A DNA stretch of 64,000 nucleotides from Polyangiaceae bacterium (GCA_019637265.1 JAHBVY010000001.1:1550001-1614000); one strand, 5' to 3'. Shown: positions 1 to 8,668, counted from the stretch's first letter. The notes: generated from the letters alone by a model not told the origin. Translations and numbers: made by a program.

Positions 1-472
1 AGGCGCAGGCCAGCACCTGGACGAAGTCGAGGTAAAGTGGGCTGACGATCGCCACCACCCGCTGCCCATCCCCCACCTCACCCCACAGGCAGCGGAGCGC
101 GACGCGCGGGCTCGCCTCGGCCTCCGCCGGGCCGATCGCCGTGAGCAAGCGCTGTCGCCGCACCGGATCGGCCTCCACCGACAAGAGCGGCGCGTAGACC
201 GCGATGCGCGGCACCGACACCCGCGGCGCGTCCTGCTCGAGCACGTCGAGCCAACGCTCGCGCCCCTCCGCGTCCAGCGCCTTGTACGCCATCGCCGCCG
301 CGAGCGCGGCCTCCGCGTCACTCGCGAGCGCGTCGAGCCAAGCACACCACGCGTCGACGACGCGCGGCTCGACCCCCACGCGCGCCGCGGTGGGCAGCGG
401 GGTGCGATCCGCTCGCGACGAGCGAAGCTCGAACGCCGAACCTACGTCAGGGGCATCGGGGGGCTCGCCCAT
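1..472 (-). CDS. Hypothetical protein, 3' end outside the window
   Basis: I read this by hand on the minus strand from an ATG at 470-472 (MGEPPDAPDV...). The frame stays open for 157 codons to the window edge, so the C-terminus is missing. The visible part is rich in Ala, Glu, Arg and Val, soluble in character, with no signal peptide, membrane segment or catalytic motif I recognise. Alternating short helical stretches such as DAEAALAAAMAYKAL suggest an alpha-helical protein. It lies 274 bp downstream of the DUF4911 gene in the same direction, so co-transcription is possible. The strong third-position GC preference supports real coding. I do not recognise the family. Confidence 0.6.
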   Translation of the reverse strand, partial: MGEPPDAPDVGSAFELRSSRADRTPLPTAARVGVEPRVVDAWCAWLDALASDAEAALAAAMAYKALDAEGRERWLDVLEQDAPRVSVPRIAVYAPLLSVEADPVRRQRLLTAIGPAEAEASPRVALRCLWGEVGDGQRVVAIVSPLYLDFVQVLACA

Positions 473-592
473 GGAGGTCGTCACCGTAAGCGATGTGGGG
501 TGGGCTCGCAACGCGCGCCGCACTCGCTCCAGTTCTCGCGGGAGTTCCAGGCTCTGCTTCCCATTGGCGCCGAGAGCTGCAGCACCTCACGC

Positions 593-618
593 TGCGGTGC
601 CGTCCAACCCCCCAAACC
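593..618 (+). repeat. Dispersed repeat family 2, copy A
   Basis: The core GCGGTGCCGTCCAACCCCCC is shared, with one variable base before the AA, with copies near 10027 (plus) and 51415-51437 (reverse complement). It lies in the gap between the two leftmost minus-strand genes. Function is unknown. The rest of the 473-746 gap shows nothing else I can support. Confidence 0.6.
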
Positions 619-746
619 CGAACCTCCACGCTCGCGGGCTTCGAGCGCCTTCACCTTGCCTTGGCAAGGCGCGTGGCGGCCATCGATCAGGATCGCCACG
701 TGTGTGAGGTGGTGTGTGGAGGTCTGCGCCGTGGTGCGCGCAGGGC

Positions 747-977
747 TCACGTGAGCCGAAGCTCCTCACGCAGCTCACCGAGGAGCTCGTCGAGCTCCGC
801 CTCGCGTGATGGGTGCACCACCAGCGTGACCTCGCCGCCTCGCTCCGCGAACAGCTGCGCGAGCCCCTCGCTCGCCTCGAGGATCCCCTTCAAGTACACG
901 ACGTCGCGCGCGGCGATCCGTAGCCGCCGGAGCGACACCTCAGGGCCCGCCACGGGCGCCGGCAGCTTGCCTCGCAT
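747..977 (-). CDS. DUF4911 domain protein
   Basis: A 76-residue protein consisting essentially of one small alpha/beta domain. The segment around residues 20-37 (RIAARDVVYLKGILEASE), followed by a GGEVTLVVHP strand and an acidic C-terminal helix, matches my recollection of DUF4911, a short domain common in Desulfobacterota and Myxococcota with no assigned function. There is no signal peptide, so it is probably cytoplasmic. The ATG at 975-977 gives the expected family length. It is divergent from the acidic protein starting at 1004, with only 26 bp between the starts, so their promoters must overlap or lie inside the neighbouring gene. Family assignment is from memory of the motif. Confidence 0.72.
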   Translation of the reverse strand: MRGKLPAPVAGPEVSLRRLRIAARDVVYLKGILEASEGLAQLFAERGGEVTLVVHPSREAELDELLGELREELRLT

Positions 978-1003
978 CGCGCCCGGCCGTACTACCCCAG
1001 CCG

Positions 1004-2086
1004 ATGCAAGGCAACACGGCAGCGCCCACGCGCTCAGCGAGCGAACCGGAGGACGACCTGATCTTGCCGGTGCTCCCGCCGCTCGAGGCAGACGACGAGC
1101 CGAGTGAGCTGCTCGATCCGAGCGAGCTGTTACAGCTGAGCTTCGACGACGCGGCGGACGACGATGAGCCGGAGGATTTCAGTCATGGCATCGAGCTCCC
1201 CGAGCTGATGGCAGGAGGCGATGACGAGCCGGACACCGCGCTGCCCCTCGATGACCTGGGGCTGATCCAACTGCCGCTCGCGAGCTCCACCGATGAAGAG
1301 GACGACGAGGCGCTGAACGTGGGTGAGCTCGTCGAGCTACCGGCCGCGGAAGATCCTGACGATCACGAGGGTCCGCTCGAAGCCTGGGCCCTCGACGGCG
1401 CGGCGCTCCCGGAGTTGGCTCCGGACGACGACGACGATCGGGAGCTGGATCTCAGTGAGCCGCTCACCGAGATGGAAGAAGAGCTGCCCGGGCTGTGGCC
1501 CGCCCGCGTGCTCTCGGAGCGACCCGTCGTCGCCATGTCCCCAGACGATCAGCCAACGGCCAACCACCCTTCGATCGCGCGCCTGGGGCACCGCAGCTTC
1601 CCCATGGTGGCGCTGGGGAGCGAGTACGAGCTGCTGCGCTCCCTCGACGATGGCGTCAGCTGGTGCCCCATCGTCAGTGACGCTGCCCCCGCCGCCTGGC
1701 TCCGCAGCAGCGACCTCAAGCTCCACGCGAGCGGCAGCTTGCTAGCGCTCGGCTCGGAGCGCCACGGCCTCGCGCTGTCCTCCGACGGCGGCCTCAGCTA
1801 CACCGAGCTGAGCCTCACCGGGGTCACGGCGCTCGCCAGCGGCCGGCCAGCGGGCGAGACCATGCTGCTGTTCGTCGCTTGTTACGATCCGCTGCTCGAC
1901 GAAGCGCGGATCCACGCGGTCGATCCGCTCGAGCTCGAGAGCCGCGTGATCGGCGTCATCCGCCCGCAGGACGCCGATCTCGATCTCCGGGTGCGCGATC
2001 TACATTACTCGCGGCGCGGGCTGATCGCGGTCGGCGACTTCGGAGCGATCCAGTTCGAGCCTCCGGCGCGCCGCGACGACGCCTGA
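1004..2086 (+). CDS. Acidic protein with C-terminal Asp-box (BNR-like) repeats
   Basis: 360 residues in two parts. Residues 1 to about 175 are extremely acidic and low-complexity, with runs such as PDDDDDRELDL and repeated ELPEL/ELVELP-like units, and are probably disordered. Residues about 185-355 resemble part of a beta-propeller: two Asp-box motifs are visible, SLDDGVSW and SSDGGLSY, fitting the BNR pattern S-x-D-x-G-x-[ST]-[WY]. Two boxes are too few for a full propeller, so it may be a partial fold or pair with another chain. There is no signal peptide or membrane segment. The acidic half suggests binding to a basic partner or metal, but that is inference. It converges on the TPR gene that follows. 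Confidence 0.75.
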   Translation: MQGNTAAPTRSASEPEDDLILPVLPPLEADDEPSELLDPSELLQLSFDDAADDDEPEDFSHGIELPELMAGGDDEPDTALPLDDLGLIQLPLASSTDEEDDEALNVGELVELPAAEDPDDHEGPLEAWALDGAALPELAPDDDDDRELDLSEPLTEMEEELPGLWPARVLSERPVVAMSPDDQPTANHPSIARLGHRSFPMVALGSEYELLRSLDDGVSWCPIVSDAAPAAWLRSSDLKLHASGSLLALGSERHGLALSSDGGLSYTELSLTGVTALASGRPAGETMLLFVACYDPLLDEARIHAVDPLELESRVIGVIRPQDADLDLRVRDLHYSRRGLIAVGDFGAIQFEPPARRDDA

Positions 2087-2178
2087 CGCTGCTCGCTTCG
2101 ACGCGCAGGCGGCCGACGCCTCGAGCCGACCGCGACCCCATCGCGACCGCGCGGAACCACGAGGGGGTGGCAGCGCGC

Positions 2179-4668
2179 TCACCCCACCACGCGCGCCAGG
2201 GCGGCGGCGTAGAGCCACGCCTCCTCTTGCGCGCCTCGGGCGAGCGCGCCATCCCGGAGCCGCACGAGCACGCCGCGGAGCAAGGCCGCGAGCTCCGGGA
2301 GCGGCGCGTCGCTGTCTTCGAGCCGCGCCGACAAGAGCGCGTAGAGCTCGAGATCGGCGCCCAATCGCTCCAAGCTGAGCGCCAGCTCCAAGGCGACGTT
2401 GTCATCTTCTGGATCCGCCTCCAAGCGCCGCCGCAAGCGCTCGGCCGCCTCGTGGAGCGCCGCCTCACCCGAGTCCTCTTCGGAGTCGAGCACGTCGGCC
2501 GTCTGCTCCGTCCCCCAAGGTATCGTCGCGCGCTCGGACTCCGCGCGCTCGGGCGCCACGCTGGGCTCAGCCGAGCGGGGGCTCGCTGGAGGCACCACGG
2601 CGCCCTCCGGCCGCGCGGCGGTGCGCGTCGCTCGCCACGGCGGTGGCACGGAGCGCGCTGCGCGCTCCGGCAAGTCGATCCCGAAGCTCGAGGGGCTGCT
2701 CGCGTCGTCCAGCGCCACCAGCCGCGTCTCCCGCGAGGCGTCTGTCAGCGGTGCGCCGTCGGGCAAGCCTGCGCGCGACCGCGCCACCTCTTCCGCCGCC
2801 GTGCGGTACGCCGCGGCGATCTCGGCGTCATGCGGCGCGAGCCGCAGCGCCACCGCCAGGTGCCGCTCCGCGGCGTGCCAGTCACCCAGCCGCTCGCGCT
2901 CGAAGCGCGCGGCCTCGGCGAGCCAAGCGGCGCCCCCCGCAGCGAAGCTGGGCTGCGCGTCGTGGCTCGTGAGCGCCTGGAGCGCCGCCCGCAGCCGCCC
3001 GTAGGCCTGACTCGCGCCCGCCAAGTCCCCGAGACGCGCGCGCAGCCGCCCCTCGAGCGCGCGGGCGCGCAGCGCGTCCGCGTCGCCGCCGGTCACCGCG
3101 CGCAAGCGCGCGATCGCCGCCGGGACATCGCCCATTTCCGCGAGGATTTGCGCCAGATCGATCAGGGCCCCTGATGGCACCCGAGCGGCGCGCTCACCGA
3201 GCTCGATGGCGCGCCCCAAGAGCGCCACGGCGCGCGCGCCGCGGCCCGCTGAGGAGAGCGCCCGCGCGAGGCCCCAGGTCGCCTCGGCGTCCTCTGGGCA
3301 GTAGCGCACCGCGCGCTCGAACCAGCGCCCCGCGTGCTGCAGGTAGCCCGCCTGAAGCAGGCGCTGCCCGGCGCGCAGGCACACCGCGTGGCGCCCGCTC
3401 ACCACGGTCTGAATCGCCTCCAGCTGCTCCAAGTCGCCGAGCGCCCCCGTGAGCTCACCCCGCTCGAGCCGGTGCTCCACCCGCGCCCAACGCGCCGCCT
3501 CCAGCGCTGGCGCCACCGCCACCGCGCGCTCGAGCGCGTGCTCCACGGCCCCCGCGGGCGCGCCCAGCTCCGCCGCGCCGGCGCGCGCCAGCTCGGCCAC
3601 CTCGAGCCACCCGAGCGCGGCGAGCGGCGCGAACACCTCGGCGCTCGCCAGCGCCTCCGCCGCCGCCTGCGCCCCGTGCAAGTCGCCCGAGTGCGCCAAG
3701 AGCTCCACCCCCACCACCCCGGCGGCCGCCACCGGACCACACTCCACCAGGAGCCCCAGCGCCGCCTCGCGCCGGTCGTCCGTCCACACGTCCAGCTCGG
3801 CGATCTGCCGCGCGATCTCCAAATGACGCGGCGCCTCACCCAGCGCCGTCAGGTAGAGCTGACGAGCCGCCGCCGCGTCCCCCGCCGCCAGCCGATCGTC
3901 CGCCTCGCGCGTCAGCTCCGCGAGCTCCAGCGCCCGCGCGACGCGCGGGCTGTACTGGAGCGGGGGCTGCCGCCGATCGAAGCGCAGGAGCAGCTCGTCA
4001 GCTCCAAGTACCAGCTCCCCGAAGCGCACCCCGCGCGCCTCGGGCGCGCGCGCGCCGAGCGCCGGCAACAGCCGCCGCGTGAGCGCCGTCGCCAGCTGGC
4101 CCAAGCGATAGCGCCGCCCCGAGCGCTCCCCCAGCCGCCCCAGGCACGAGTCCAAGGCGCGCAGCGCGCGCCCGAGCGCCGGCTCACCCAACCCCGCGCC
4201 GCGCTCGGCGCTCACCACCAAGTCGACGTCACCCTCCGCCGGCGCCCACAGGAGCTCGAAGGCCAGCGCCTGCGTCCCCGAGTGGAGACCCACCGCGAGC
4301 CCACCCGGCACCCCCCACAGCCGCACTTCGGTCAGTTGAGCTGCCTGCTCCCCGTCACCGAACGCCGCCGCGAGCCCGCGCCTCGCCCAACGCACGAGGT
4401 CCGCGAAGGCGAGCGTCAACTCCCCCCGCTCGAGCACCCCGCGCCGATGCCGAAACGCCGGCACGCCCCCAGACAAATCCACCGGGAAATTCAAGCCAGG
4501 TAGGCTCACCACCAATTCGCTCACCGAGAGCGGCCCCAGCTCGATCGGCTCGTACAGCTCCAGCGCCAGCGCCCCGCGCGCCGCTGCTAGCCGGAGCGGC
4601 GAGCGCTCGCCCAGCTCACGGGGCGACGCCGGGCTGTTGCCGAAGGCGCGGGCAGGACGGACCACCAC
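2179..4668 (-). CDS. Large TPR-type scaffold protein
   Basis: 829 residues from a GTG start (MVVRPARAFG). The first 240 residues form a separate region with several beta strands and no recognised family. Residues about 250-610 are Ala/Leu-rich paired helices of TPR type, for example AERHLAVALRLAPHDAEIAA and GRWFERAVRYCPEDAEATWG. Residues about 620-720 are a Pro/Ser/Arg-rich linker, and the C-terminal 100 residues are helical again (RRRLEADPEDDNVALELALS). There is no signal peptide. A protein-protein interaction role is the safe inference; no enzyme motif is visible. The length and the unique N-terminal region mark it as lineage-specific. Confidence 0.8.
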   Translation of the reverse strand: MVVRPARAFGNSPASPRELGERSPLRLAAARGALALELYEPIELGPLSVSELVVSLPGLNFPVDLSGGVPAFRHRRGVLERGELTLAFADLVRWARRGLAAAFGDGEQAAQLTEVRLWGVPGGLAVGLHSGTQALAFELLWAPAEGDVDLVVSAERGAGLGEPALGRALRALDSCLGRLGERSGRRYRLGQLATALTRRLLPALGARAPEARGVRFGELVLGADELLLRFDRRQPPLQYSPRVARALELAELTREADDRLAAGDAAAARQLYLTALGEAPRHLEIARQIAELDVWTDDRREAALGLLVECGPVAAAGVVGVELLAHSGDLHGAQAAAEALASAEVFAPLAALGWLEVAELARAGAAELGAPAGAVEHALERAVAVAPALEAARWARVEHRLERGELTGALGDLEQLEAIQTVVSGRHAVCLRAGQRLLQAGYLQHAGRWFERAVRYCPEDAEATWGLARALSSAGRGARAVALLGRAIELGERAARVPSGALIDLAQILAEMGDVPAAIARLRAVTGGDADALRARALEGRLRARLGDLAGASQAYGRLRAALQALTSHDAQPSFAAGGAAWLAEAARFERERLGDWHAAERHLAVALRLAPHDAEIAAAYRTAAEEVARSRAGLPDGAPLTDASRETRLVALDDASSPSSFGIDLPERAARSVPPPWRATRTAARPEGAVVPPASPRSAEPSVAPERAESERATIPWGTEQTADVLDSEEDSGEAALHEAAERLRRRLEADPEDDNVALELALSLERLGADLELYALLSARLEDSDAPLPELAALLRGVLVRLRDGALARGAQEEAWLYAAALARVVG

Positions 4669-4733
4669 GAGATGGTATCAGGCGCCGATCCCAAGGCGCT
4701 ATTTCCGCACACGCTTGCCGCAGCCACGAGTCA

Positions 4734-4754
4734 GGGCGGGTTTGAAACCCGCCC
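4734..4754. repeat. Perfect 21-bp palindrome, REP-like
   Basis: Two 10-base arms, GGGCGGGTTT and AAACCCGCCC, surround one central G and are followed by CTACC. Elements of this look (GGGCGGGTTTnAAACCCGCCCCTAC) are common dispersed palindromes in several bacterial phyla. A second hairpin, GCACCT-CGAT-AGGTGC, follows at 4763-4778. The tandem hairpins lie between the TPR gene start and the mlaC terminator. Confidence 0.6.
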
Positions 4755-4825
4755 CTACCTTCGCACCTCGATAGGTGCATATGGAAGCTCCTCGATGGCT
4801 CAGGCTGTGGACTGCACCAAGAGAC

Positions 4826-4869
4826 AAAAACGACCCGCGGCCGGCTGCTCCGAGCGCGCCGACCGCGGG
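4826..4869 (-). terminator. Rho-independent terminator of the mlaC-like gene
   Basis: On the minus strand, 31 bases after the mlaC-like stop, CCCGCGG (4869-4863) pairs with CCGCGGG (4840-4834), extended by an inner CGGC/GCCG pairing with one mismatch. It is followed by TCGTTTTTG (the T run is 4830-4826). Stem strength plus a T tract make this a good intrinsic terminator. Confidence 0.7.
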
Positions 4870-4899
4870 GGTGAAGGTGATGGGAGCTGACCTAGTGAC

Positions 4900-5490
4900 T
4901 CAGCCCTCGTCGCGCTTCTTCTTCATGGTGTCGATCAAGCCGGACCAGCCCTTCTTCTTCAGCACGCGGCGGAACTGGCTGCGGTAGCCGCGGGTGAGGC
5001 TGGAGCCCTCGGTGACGATGTCGACGATGCGCTGATCCTTCGAGCCCTTCACCAGGTAATCGATGCTGATGGGCTCCTCACGCGCGTCCTTGGTGTTCTT
5101 CGCGACGGTGCGCACCAGGGCGACGCCGTCATCCTTCGTCTCGCCCTTGAAGCTCACGGAGTAGCCGAGCGTCTTGCGGAGGTTCTTCTCGTAGGCGCTC
5201 TGGATCAGTGACTTCAGCAGCGAGGTGAACTCGGCGCGCTCCTCGGCGCTGCGCCGCTTCCACTCGGCGGAGCCGAGCGAGCGCTTCGCCAGCTCGTCGT
5301 AGTCGAGGATCTGCTCGAAGACGCCGTGGATGGCCTTGGTGTTCGCCTCGGACTTTGGCTTCTTCAGGAGACCGGTCAGCTCGGACTGGCGCGTCTTGAC
5401 GAAGTCCTCCGCGGTGCCGGCCAGCGCGACGCTGGGCAGCACCAGAGCGAGGACCAAGGAGAGGAGGCTGAGGAGGCGATGTCGGGTCAT
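4900..5490 (-). CDS. MlaC/Ttg2D-family periplasmic phospholipid carrier
   Basis: 196 residues. MlaC proteins shuttle phospholipid between the outer and inner membranes and are the soluble partner of the MlaFEDB transporter. The ATG at 5488-5490 gives a classic signal peptide (MTRHRLLSLLSLVLALVLPS, then VALAG). The mature part shows family landmarks: an early helical region with FEQILDYDELAKRSLG, the RAEFTSLLKSLIQSAYEKNL segment, then alternating strands ending in GYRSQFRRVLKKKGW. An upstream in-frame ATG at 5508 would put 6 extra residues before the signal and is less likely. Partner genes mlaD, mlaE and mlaF are not adjacent, so it is an orphan carrier. It has its own terminator and an AT-rich upstream region (5591-5630) that may hold its promoter. 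Confidence 0.85.
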   Translation of the reverse strand: MTRHRLLSLLSLVLALVLPSVALAGTAEDFVKTRQSELTGLLKKPKSEANTKAIHGVFEQILDYDELAKRSLGSAEWKRRSAEERAEFTSLLKSLIQSAYEKNLRKTLGYSVSFKGETKDDGVALVRTVAKNTKDAREEPISIDYLVKGSKDQRIVDIVTEGSSLTRGYRSQFRRVLKKKGWSGLIDTMKKKRDEG

Positions 5491-5996
5491 AACAAGCTCG
5501 CGGATCATGGGGTCTGTGCGGTGATACGCAACTGGGGTGCCAATCCATCCAAAAGCCGCCACATCAAGCCGCGTTAGCGCGCGGCCAGTCAGCGAAAAAT
5601 CTAATGATTTCAAGAGTTTAGGTAGATTGGATCGGCCACGGGGCCGCTCGAATCGAGCGAGCGAGCGCTCCCCAGCGCTCTCCCCACGCGGCCTCCAACG
5701 CGCGGCCTGTGCCTCCGCGGCACAGCGCGAGCGGCGCCGCGAGTTCACGCGGCGTGCTCGGTCTCATCCTCCCGGGCGTCACTCAGTCGCGACCGCGCGG
5801 CACCAAGCCAGCGACCTACAGTGACCTGCCAAACCCCCAACCCCAAGACCATACCATCTCCAAGGTGCGCCGGATGAACCACCTGATCGCCGTGGGCAGC
5901 GCCGAGGAGGCGCTCGACGCGGACAGGAGGACAGGGAGGTCTGTTGGAGTCAGGAGGAGGACGCCATGAGGCGACACCTCGGACGCGCTGCGTGAG
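5491..5996. other. 506-bp intergenic region between mlaC-like gene and pilS
   Basis: No convincing gene. It holds an unusually AT-rich block at about 5595-5630 with AATCTA...TAGATT inverted half-sites, plausibly promoter or operator for the leftward mlaC-like gene. It also holds a copy of dispersed repeat 1 at 5819-5838, and two tiny overlapping plus-strand reading frames: 31 codons from ATG 5873, and 9 codons from ATG 5966 behind the strong ribosome-binding sequence AGGAGGAGG. The latter two are unproven. Confidence 0.5.
5819..5838 (+). repeat. Dispersed repeat family 1, copy A
   Basis: CAGTGACCTGCCAAACCCCC. The first 19 bases occur exactly, in reverse complement, at 9612-9630 and 21566-21584. 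Shorter variants lie near 18646 and 26727. Here it is intergenic and followed by a second C tract (AACCCCAAG). Confidence 0.7.
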
Positions 5997-7295
5997 TCAC
6001 ACCGCGCCTGAATCAGGCGCGCGCGGGGTGCGCACTTGGAAGCGGGCGCCGCGGCCTTCGGCGCTGTCCACCGTGATCTCGAAGCCGTGCTCGTCGACGA
6101 TGCGCTTCACCACGGCGAGCCCCACCCCGGTGCCCTTCGAGCGCGTGGTGAAGAAGGCGTCGAACAGCTGCGCCTTGGCGGCCTCATCGATGCCGAGCCC
6201 GTCGTCTTCCACGCTGAGCAGGTAGCCGTCCTGATCTTCCTCGAGCCGCACGCGCACCTCGTCCCCCGCGCTGCTCGCCTGCACGCCGTTGCGCACCAGG
6301 TTCCACACCAGCTGCCGGAGCTGCGCGCCGTCCGCCACCACCTCCGCGTGGGGCAAGCCGAGGTACACCACGCGCACGTCGCTCACCGAGCGTCCGAAGC
6401 TCGACGCCAGCTCCACCACCTCGCGCGCGGTGACGGCGAGATCCATCGGCCTGAGGTTGGGCCGCCGGGGGCGCGAGAGATCCATCATGTCAGTCACCAG
6501 GTCATTCAGGCGCGCCGACTCACGCTGGATGATCTCGCACAGCTGCTTGTCCTCCTCGGCGAGCGCCGGGCTGTCGCGCAGGAGCTGGATGGAGCCCGAG
6601 ATGGAGCCCAGAGGATTTCGGATCTCGTGGGCGAGCCCCGCCGCCAAGCGACCGAGCGCCGCCATGCGCTCCGCCTGCTCCGCGCGCTCCTCCGCCGCCT
6701 GCAGCTGCCCCCCCGTCTTGGTCAGGCGCTCGGCCAAGGTGCCGCTCAAGAGCATCACCACGCCGATCACCAAGATGTTCACGATCGCGTGGTAACGCAG
6801 CTCGGTGGCCGTCCAGCGATAGGCCTCGATCGGCTGATCCGGAGGCGGCAGCAGCCAGCCTTGGTCAAGTGAGATGACGAGCGTCGCGTAGAACGCCACC
6901 GCGGACAGCGCCGCGATGCTGGCGCCACGAAACCCGGTGAGGAACGCCCCCACGGCGCAGCTCAGGCCGTACAGCGAGACCGCGCCGCTCGAGGCGCCGC
7001 CCGACAGGTACGCGAGCACCGTCCAAGCCAGCTGATCGAACACCAGCTGCACGTCCGCCAGCCGCTCGACGAAGCGGCCCGAGCGCAAGATCGCCGCGTA
7101 CACGCCGGCGAGCACGAACGAGCTCGCCAAGGTGAACAGCGCCGCCCTAGGGGTGAACGCGTCGAGGCTCGCGCGCACCCCGAGGCTGCCGAGCAAGATG
7201 GCGAGCAAGAGCACCCGCGCCCCCGTGAGCCACACCAGGCGCCGCGGCAGCGCCGCGCCCGCGAGCGCGTCGGGGATCCCGAGGGAGAAGCGCAT
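5997..7295 (-). CDS. pilS: PilS-type sensor histidine kinase
   Basis: 432 residues. The N-terminal 190 residues hold about six membrane segments, as in PilS, followed by a short coiled linker (GGQLQAAEERAEQAERMAAL). The kinase core is complete: H-box with His223 (LAHEIRNPLG), N-box (LVWNLVRNGVQA), G1 (VEDDGLGID), F-box (LFDAFFTTRSKGTGVGLAVV). The family autophosphorylates and passes phosphate to a sigma54-dependent PilR to control pilin expression. The gene follows pilC in the same direction (108 bp gap), as in the myxobacterial pil cluster, but no pilR or pilA follows. The assignment rests on the membrane region plus position; a generic NtrB-like kinase is the alternative. Confidence 0.8.
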   Translation of the reverse strand: MRFSLGIPDALAGAALPRRLVWLTGARVLLLAILLGSLGVRASLDAFTPRAALFTLASSFVLAGVYAAILRSGRFVERLADVQLVFDQLAWTVLAYLSGGASSGAVSLYGLSCAVGAFLTGFRGASIAALSAVAFYATLVISLDQGWLLPPPDQPIEAYRWTATELRYHAIVNILVIGVVMLLSGTLAERLTKTGGQLQAAEERAEQAERMAALGRLAAGLAHEIRNPLGSISGSIQLLRDSPALAEEDKQLCEIIQRESARLNDLVTDMMDLSRPRRPNLRPMDLAVTAREVVELASSFGRSVSDVRVVYLGLPHAEVVADGAQLRQLVWNLVRNGVQASSAGDEVRVRLEEDQDGYLLSVEDDGLGIDEAAKAQLFDAFFTTRSKGTGVGLAVVKRIVDEHGFEITVDSAEGRGARFQVRTPRAPDSGAV

Positions 7296-7403
7296 GTCAG
7301 GCCGTCAGACCAACCCCGCGAGTGGACGAGCGCCGCGGACGAGCCACGCGAGACGGACGCTGCGAACGAGCCACGCGGAAACGAACGCTCCAAGCGCGGC
7401 GCG

Positions 7404-8618
7404 CTACTCGCCCTTGATGTTCCCAGCCAGGTCGAAGATGGGCAGGTACATCGCGGCGAGCACCACGCCCACCATGCCGCCGACGCCCACCATCAAGATG
7501 GGCTCGATCATGCTGGTCATGGCGGCGACGGCGATGTCCGTCTCCTCTTCATAGAAGTCAGCTATCTTGTTGAGCATCTGATCGAGCGCGCCGGTCTGCT
7601 CACCGACGGCGATCATCTGCACCACCATGTCCGGGAAGACCTTGGCCTCCATCAGCGGGTCAGCCATGTTCTGACCCTCGCTGATGCGGCGCCTCACGTG
7701 CATGATGCCCTCCTCGATCAGCACGTTGCCTGACGTCTTCGCGCAGATCTCCAGGGCGTCCAAGATGGGCACACCGGACTGAAGCAGCGTGCCGAGCGTG
7801 CGCGTGAAGCGCGCGACCGCGATCTTGCGGAGCACCCCGCCGATGATCGGGAGGTTCAGCAGCATGCGGTGGAAGAAGCGCTTCCCCTTGGGGGTGCGGT
7901 TGGCGTAGCCCACGCCGAAGATGACGCCGAACACCACCAGCGCGATCAGCGGCAGGTAGGTGATGAAGCCGTTCGACAGCGAGATCATGAACTGGGTCAG
8001 CTTCGGCAGCTGCGCCTTGCCGCCGCCGAAGTCCCTGAACATGCCCTCGAAGGCGGGGATGACGAAGGTGAGCAAGATGGTGAGCACGCCAGCGGCGACG
8101 GTGACCACGATCGCCGGGTACACCAGCGCGCCCCGCACCTGACTCACGAGCTTGGCGCGCTTCTCTAAGTAGACCGAGAGGCGCGCCATGATGGAGTCGA
8201 GGATGCCGCCCACCTCGCCCGCTTGGACCAGGTTGACGAACAGCTCGTCGAACACCTTGGGGTGCCGGCGCAGCGAGTCGCTGAAGGTGGCGCCCTGCTC
8301 CACGGAGCTCTTCACGTCCTGCAGCACCCCAGCGAAGAGCTTGTTTTTCTGCTGGTTGGCGAGGATGTCCAGGCACTGCACCAGGGGCAAGCCGGCGTCG
8401 ACCATGGTGCTGAAGAGGCGCGTGAAGGTGACCAGCTCCTTGGTGCTCACCCCGGAGCCGAACTGGATATTGAAGCCCTTGCTGCGCTTCTTGACCTTGA
8501 CCGGGCTGAGCTGCTGCTGGCGAAGCTTGGCGTTGACGGCGTCCTCCGTCTCCGCCTCCATCACGCCCTTGCGAACCTCACCGCTCCTGGCGCGCGCTTC
8601 CCATGCAAACTCAGCCAT
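7404..8618 (-). CDS. pilC: PilC, type IV pilus inner-membrane platform protein
   Basis: 404 residues from ATG 8616-8618 (MAEFAWEARA). A longer upstream frame has no family similarity, and the chosen start gives the normal PilC length. PilC anchors the assembly ATPases PilB and PilT at the inner membrane. Two T2SSF domains are visible, each beginning with a phrase of the type LVTFTRLFSTMVDAGLPLVQ (first) and VARFTRTLGTLLQSGVPILD (second), with membrane helices around residues 175-200, 220-250 and near the C-terminus (ILMVGVGGMVGVVLAAMYLP). The opening EARARSGEVRKGVMEAE is the usual cytoplasmic start. It is first in a pilC-pilS unit; pilB and pilT are not in this window. A candidate promoter lies at 8669-8698. 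Confidence 0.93.
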   Translation of the reverse strand: MAEFAWEARARSGEVRKGVMEAETEDAVNAKLRQQQLSPVKVKKRSKGFNIQFGSGVSTKELVTFTRLFSTMVDAGLPLVQCLDILANQQKNKLFAGVLQDVKSSVEQGATFSDSLRRHPKVFDELFVNLVQAGEVGGILDSIMARLSVYLEKRAKLVSQVRGALVYPAIVVTVAAGVLTILLTFVIPAFEGMFRDFGGGKAQLPKLTQFMISLSNGFITYLPLIALVVFGVIFGVGYANRTPKGKRFFHRMLLNLPIIGGVLRKIAVARFTRTLGTLLQSGVPILDALEICAKTSGNVLIEEGIMHVRRRISEGQNMADPLMEAKVFPDMVVQMIAVGEQTGALDQMLNKIADFYEEETDIAVAAMTSMIEPILMVGVGGMVGVVLAAMYLPIFDLAGNIKGE

Positions 8619-8668
8619 CGATAACCAGATCCTGCTGGGCCCGCCTACTCGGGAGAACAGCACCTGCC

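Noticed and set aside
1879-4503. Long plus-strand frames (431 and 389 codons) opposite the TPR gene
   Set aside because: Shadows with Arg/Pro-rich composition and no motif; the minus-strand product shows clear TPR periodicity.
4900-5748. 282-residue version of the MlaC-like protein
   Set aside because: The extra 86 residues precede a perfect signal peptide and cross the AT-rich promoter region.
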